This document shows, piece by piece, positions 44,616 to 47,458 of a stretch of 47,458 nt of DNA. The stretch spans positions 1-47,458 of the forward strand of contig WPAF01000009.1 of NCBI GenBank assembly GCA_009772965.1. The letters are read 5' to 3'. The number at the start of each line of letters is the position of its first letter. The stretch's first letter is position 1. Position numbers and translations under genes: made by a program. The notes beneath the pieces are model-generated. The model saw only the letters and a list, made by a program, of their open reading frames with translations. It searched no databases and had not been told where the DNA came from. This DNA is from Candidatus Saganbacteria bacterium (GTDB taxonomy: Bacteria; Margulisbacteria; WOR-1; XYC2-FULL-46-14; WPAF01).

Positions 44616-44644
44616 TTGTGAAGGTTTAAGCAATAAGATATAAT
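44616..44644 (+). promoter_or_regulatory. pfkA promoter
   Basis: TTGTGA (44616-44621), 17-bp spacer, TATAAT (44639-44644), then AGGAG about 14 bases before the ATG. It overlaps the possible minus-strand promoter of pgi. Confidence 0.65.
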
Positions 44645-44670
44645 TTGAATTAATAGGAGTTGGTAAAGAT

Positions 44671-45651
44671 ATGCCAAAAAAGACAAAACTTAAAACGATT
44701 GCAGTAGTAACCCCGGGCGGCGATGCGCCGGGAATGAATCCCGCGATTAGGGCAGTGGTTAGGACGGCGATTTTTAACGGGCTAAAAGTATTTGGGATTG
44801 AGAAGGGATGGCTGGGATTAATTGAAGGAAAAATAAAAGATTTAGAGCTTCAATCTGTTGGGGGAATAATTAATCGAGGAGGGACAATCCTCCATACCCA
44901 TAGGTGTCCGGAATTCAGGCAAAAGGATATACGAAAAAAAGCTTATGAAAAAATTAAAGCTTATAACATTGAAGGTTTGGTGGTTATTGGAGGAGACGGT
45001 TCGTTGAATGCGTCAAACGTTTTGATAAAAGAATTTCAATTGCCGATTATAAATATCCCCGCCTCAATTGATAACGATATTTTTGGCACTGATTACTCGA
45101 TTGGATTTGACACGGCGGTAAACACGGCGGTTGAAGCGATTGATAAAATTAGAGACACTGCCACATCCCATGAAAGGGTTTTTGTCATCGAGGTAATGGG
45201 GAGGAATAATGGATTTATTGCGCTAGATGTCGGCTTGGTTTGCGGGGCTGAGGCAATAATAATACCTGAAGTGCCGTTTAATATTGATGCCATCGGCCAA
45301 AAACTGCGTTATGGACAGCAAAGGGGAAAATCAAGTTTTATAGTGGTTGTGGCGGAGGGGGCGGCAAGGGCAGATGACGTGGCAAAACAGCTTCAAAAGC
45401 GCACCAAGCTTGATGTCCGCGTTTCAATACTTGGGCATATCCAAAGGGGAGGATCCCCAACTGCGTTATCCAGGGAAGCGGCCTGTAAATTGGGCGCTCG
45501 AGCGGTTCAGCTTTTATTGGAAGGCAAAAAAGGATTTATGGTTGGGTTGATATCAGATAAAGTTATTGAAACTCCAATTGATGAAGTTTTGAAGAAGAAA
45601 AAATCAATCGATATGAATGCTTATAAGCTTGCCAATATGCTTGCCAGTTAA
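44671..45651 (+). CDS. pfkA: ATP-dependent 6-phosphofructokinase
   Basis: 326 residues. N-terminal VVTPGGDAPGMNPAIRAVVR, the ATP-type GGDGSLNAS (near 110; PPi-dependent enzymes have GGDD there), catalytic Asp in SIDNDIFGTDYSIGFDTAV, MGRNNGFIAL and LGHIQRGGSPTALSREAA. Phosphorylates fructose 6-phosphate. Next to pgi, so the pair covers the two steps. The end of a second phosphofructokinase gene is found at 47078. Confidence 0.95.
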   Translation: MPKKTKLKTIAVVTPGGDAPGMNPAIRAVVRTAIFNGLKVFGIEKGWLGLIEGKIKDLELQSVGGIINRGGTILHTHRCPEFRQKDIRKKAYEKIKAYNIEGLVVIGGDGSLNASNVLIKEFQLPIINIPASIDNDIFGTDYSIGFDTAVNTAVEAIDKIRDTATSHERVFVIEVMGRNNGFIALDVGLVCGAEAIIIPEVPFNIDAIGQKLRYGQQRGKSSFIVVVAEGAARADDVAKQLQKRTKLDVRVSILGHIQRGGSPTALSREAACKLGARAVQLLLEGKKGFMVGLISDKVIETPIDEVLKKKKSIDMNAYKLANMLAS

Positions 45652-45672
45652 CCGGGGAAATACGGATTATAT

Positions 45673-45700
45673 GCAAGAATAATCGTCCATAATACGATTA
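45673..45700 (+). promoter_or_regulatory. sigma28-like promoter E (degenerate)
   Basis: GCAAGAAT (45673-45680), 12-bp spacer, TACGATTA (45693-45700). It has the same spacing as sites A-D but more mismatches. Start near 45707 falls on the ATG at 45708. A TATAAT at 45699-45704 overlaps but would start transcription after that ATG and lacks a -35 box. Confidence 0.4.
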
Positions 45701-45707
45701 TAATAAT

Positions 45708-46352
45708 ATGACAACTCCAATTGATAATAAGCATATAAATAAGTCACAAAAAGCAGTTTCTCCGTATGATATTAGGCAGTCAAATTATGAGAAAAGAATT
45801 TTAAAACAATTAAGCTCATTTCCAGAGAGTAGAAACCAGCAAGTAAAACCATATTTATTGCTATTGGCTAAAATATTAGCTTATGCAAACCATACCAAAC
45901 CTCCTTATCCTATGGTTGACATGCTTGATAGATATGAGATAAGCGGTGTTTTTTCTTTAGTGCCATATTTTGTTAAACATGGCATTATGCCCAGCAACCT
46001 TGTTAAGATCGAGATATTAAACATGGACCACGAAGCGCACAGCATTGGCATTACATTTAGGTTAAAAGCTAGTGATAATCGTAATTTAATAACAACCTTG
46101 CTTAAATTGCCTATTAAAGGAAGCAGTTTAGCCGATCCTCCAGTTTTTAATTTTGGATTTGGCGGCCCTGATAATTATAAACCCGGTGATAGTTTTAAAA
46201 AAATTGAAGATCAAATAAAAATGTTATGTAAAGATGCGGGTAAATTGGAAAAAGCTATTAATAGACTTCTAAAAGCTGGTACGATAGAACAGTATCGAAA
46301 TATTATAATACTTCCCCATGGTTTCCCCCGACTTCAGCACTTACTCCCATAA
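45708..46352 (+). CDS. orphan hypothetical protein with sigma28-like promoter
   Basis: 214 residues, no signal peptide. N-terminus 1-25 is polar (MTTPIDNKHINKSQKAVSPY), like the block at 9992-24273. The middle has helical stretches (VKPYLLLLAKILAYANHTKP) and a beta-type segment (HEAHSIGITFRLKASDN); the C-terminal region is helical. No recognised family. Standing alone between pfkA and a convergent NTase/HEPN-like pair, with the same promoter layout as the block, it may be a dispersed member of that regulon. The start has no ribosome site. Confidence 0.6.
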   Translation: MTTPIDNKHINKSQKAVSPYDIRQSNYEKRILKQLSSFPESRNQQVKPYLLLLAKILAYANHTKPPYPMVDMLDRYEISGVFSLVPYFVKHGIMPSNLVKIEILNMDHEAHSIGITFRLKASDNRNLITTLLKLPIKGSSLADPPVFNFGFGGPDNYKPGDSFKKIEDQIKMLCKDAGKLEKAINRLLKAGTIEQYRNIIILPHGFPRLQHLLP

Positions 46353-46369
46353 AATTAGCATAAATATGA

Positions 46370-46402
46370 GAAAATAATTTGGTATGAGATTCCAAAATTT
46401 TC
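46370..46402. terminator. weak bidirectional hairpin between convergent genes
   Basis: GAAAATAATTTGG (46370-46382) pairs imperfectly with CCAAAATTTTC (46392-46402). It lies between two convergent genes and has A/T-rich arms, as expected of a two-way terminator, but the stem is weak. Confidence 0.3.
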
Positions 46403-46424
46403 GAGGACGAGGCGGGTTGAGGAT

Positions 46425-46799
46425 CTAAGATAAATTTTCAATAAGATTTTTGATCAAAGGCAAATATTTTTTTAAGTCGTTGTAAACTTCTTCTGCCAGA
46501 GCTTCTTTATAAGTATGAACAGTTAAATTCCTTATATCTATAATGTTGATCCAGTCATCATTTTCTGGGATAAGGCCTTGTTGAAAAGCTGCTCTTATTG
46601 CATCCTTAGGAGAGAAAACCCTAATTCCCTTTGCTTCAAGATAGGCTTTTAATGTTTTCCACATTAATTCATAAGTAAGTTCGAATCTTTTTATGGCAGA
46701 ATCACGTACAATCTCGGTCTTTTTCTCCTTCATAATTTCTTCAAATTTTTTAAAAGCTCTTTTAAATTCATCTAGTAAAACAATATATTTACTGTTCAT
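46425..46799 (-). CDS. nucleotidyltransferase substrate-binding protein (HI0074-like, HEPN fold)
   Basis: 124 residues; four-helix protein with RFELTYELMWKTLKAYLEAK and the later DIRNLTVHTYKEALAEEVYN, typical of the HI0074/NTase_sub_bind family; RNLTVH carries the HEPN RxxxxH. Partner of the upstream minimal nucleotidyltransferase (HI0073-like), with which it overlaps by 11 bases. The HI0073/HI0074 pair is related to MNT/HEPN toxin-antitoxin modules; its toxin role is less established. Confidence 0.85.
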   Translation of the reverse strand: MNSKYIVLLDEFKRAFKKFEEIMKEKKTEIVRDSAIKRFELTYELMWKTLKAYLEAKGIRVFSPKDAIRAAFQQGLIPENDDWINIIDIRNLTVHTYKEALAEEVYNDLKKYLPLIKNLIENLS

Positions 46800-47088
46800 A
46801 TAATACCTCTATCTTTTCTAAAGCAACTTTTTTAAAAACTTCGCTTACGGTTCTAAAATCAACGACATCAATTTTTTGCAATATCGGCAAATTATAGCAA
46901 TCCTCCTTAATATTTTCTAAAACAGTAATATTTATTTTTTGTTCGCCTTGAAGGCCAACATCAATATCTGATCTGCTTAAACTAGAACTGTTAACTCTTG
47001 AGCCGAAAATAAAGACTTTATAATGTTTTTGATCCATTCTTTTTTTCACAATGTTAGCAATATCATGCTTAATTTTTTCAAAATCCAT
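46789..47088 (-). CDS. minimal nucleotidyltransferase (HI0073-like)
   Basis: 99 residues from the ATG at 47088 (the frame is open further up to 47127, inside the phosphofructokinase gene). The nucleotidyltransferase motif VFIFGSRVNSSSLSRSDIDVGL is visible near 26-47 (GSxxx...DxD), followed by KIDVVDFRTVS with the third Asp. Its start overlaps the end of the upstream phosphofructokinase gene by 11 bases and it overlaps the HEPN-like partner by 11 bases. Confidence 0.87.
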   Translation of the reverse strand: MDFEKIKHDIANIVKKRMDQKHYKVFIFGSRVNSSSLSRSDIDVGLQGEQKINITVLENIKEDCYNLPILQKIDVVDFRTVSEVFKKVALEKIEVLYEQ

Positions 47089-47458
47089 AAAAATCCACGG
47101 CATTGCGCATGCTGTAGAGCTGTTCATCCGGAGTGATAAATTTTCCGCCTTTGACTTCTAATAAGTCATTGGCCACAATTTTATCCGCCTTGAGTCCTGG
47201 ATAAACGCCAAATTTATTTTCTTTGATAAATTGGAAGATCGCATCGCCGAATCTTAAGCCCAAAATCCGATCCGCGGTATGGGCGATTCCTCCCCGGATG
47301 GCATGCCCGCAGTTTTGCAAGCGGTATTCAATGCCTTTGGTATGTTTTTCCAATAAAGAAAAGAGATATTCCCCAATGCCGCCCAGTTGTTCATTTCCAA
47401 AAGAATCCAATTTTTTAGGCATTTCATGCCGGGCTTTGACCATGGCATATTTTTTATC
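47078..47458 (-). CDS. 6-phosphofructokinase, C-terminal part (gene runs off the window)
   Basis: The frame is open to the window edge; the segment reads ...KKYAMVKARHEMP, then GIEYRLQNCGHAIRGGIAHTADRILGLRFGDAIFQFIKE. GHxxRGGxxxxxDR is the phosphofructokinase signature near the C-terminus. Compared with pfkA in this window (GHIQRGGSPTALSREA) the Pro is replaced and Asp-Arg is kept, so it belongs to another subgroup. N-terminal part, including the ATP/PPi-specific residues, is outside the window. An ATG at 47443 exists but is probably internal. Confidence 0.8.
   Translation of the reverse strand, partial: DKKYAMVKARHEMPKKLDSFGNEQLGGIGEYLFSLLEKHTKGIEYRLQNCGHAIRGGIAHTADRILGLRFGDAIFQFIKENKFGVYPGLKADKIVANDLLEVKGGKFITPDEQLYSMRNAVDFYGF

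Overview
The window is AT-rich bacterial DNA packed with operons. It carries standard bacterial housekeeping genes (glyA, ftsEX, a class A PBP, groESL under a perfect CIRCE operator, nusA-infB-rbfA-nrnA-truB, ligA, pgi, pfk, GTP-type PEPCK, hisHA). Together with a lipoprotein and a possible outer-membrane protein, this fits a diderm-like, uncultured-type lineage. My guess is the Margulisbacteria/Saganbacteria (WOR-1) neighbourhood, but that is inference and nothing in the window proves it. No rRNA, tRNA, IS element or CRISPR array was recognised.

Layout: 1-2220 holds a YgiT-type zinc-finger ORF, a secreted Gly-rich protein and a VWA-domain lipoprotein gene broken by one in-frame TAG. 2276-6522 is glyA-ftsE-ftsX-PpiC/TPR. 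9909-6509 (minus) is a PBP1A-type synthase followed by a phosphohexomutase. 9946-24273 is a block of about 16 genes that are mostly unrecognisable, transcribed in one direction. 24274-26256 has a CgeB-type glycosyltransferase and an MNT/HEPN pair. 26270-33939 has PEPCK, hisA/hisH/ROK kinase (minus), groESL and an FAD-linked oxidase (minus). 33987-39703 is the nusA-to-nnrE operon. 39750-47458 has a second MNT/HEPN pair, ligA, an EF-Tu-domain-II-like protein, pgi, pfkA, an orphan gene, a third NTase/HEPN-like pair and the end of a second phosphofructokinase gene.

The most interesting part is 9946-24273. Four transcription units in it begin with a near-identical promoter, RCAAGTTT-N12-NCCGATAT-like, with exactly 12 bp between the boxes each time. 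This closely resembles the sigma-28 (FliA/SigD) consensus that controls flagellar and related genes elsewhere. A fifth, weaker copy with the same 12-bp spacing sits at 45673-45700, in front of an otherwise isolated unknown gene, which suggests a dispersed regulon. The block encodes a 1373-residue protein built from five degenerate copies of a helical module, most followed by Gly/Ala-rich membrane-type segments and looking like tandem pore-former or translocator units. It also encodes a 666-residue Trp/Tyr-rich protein, a 540-residue helical protein, several small helical proteins without signal peptides (one with a very strong ribosome binding site), coiled-coil proteins and an embedded GT2 glycosyltransferase with TPRs. 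I read it as a candidate set of substrates, translocators and chaperones of a specialised secretion or surface system under an alternative sigma factor. No secretion ATPase or export-gate gene lies in the window, so the assignment remains a hypothesis.

Several promoters, both the sigma-28-like ones and ordinary -10 boxes, lie so close to the start codon that the mRNA would be leaderless or nearly so.
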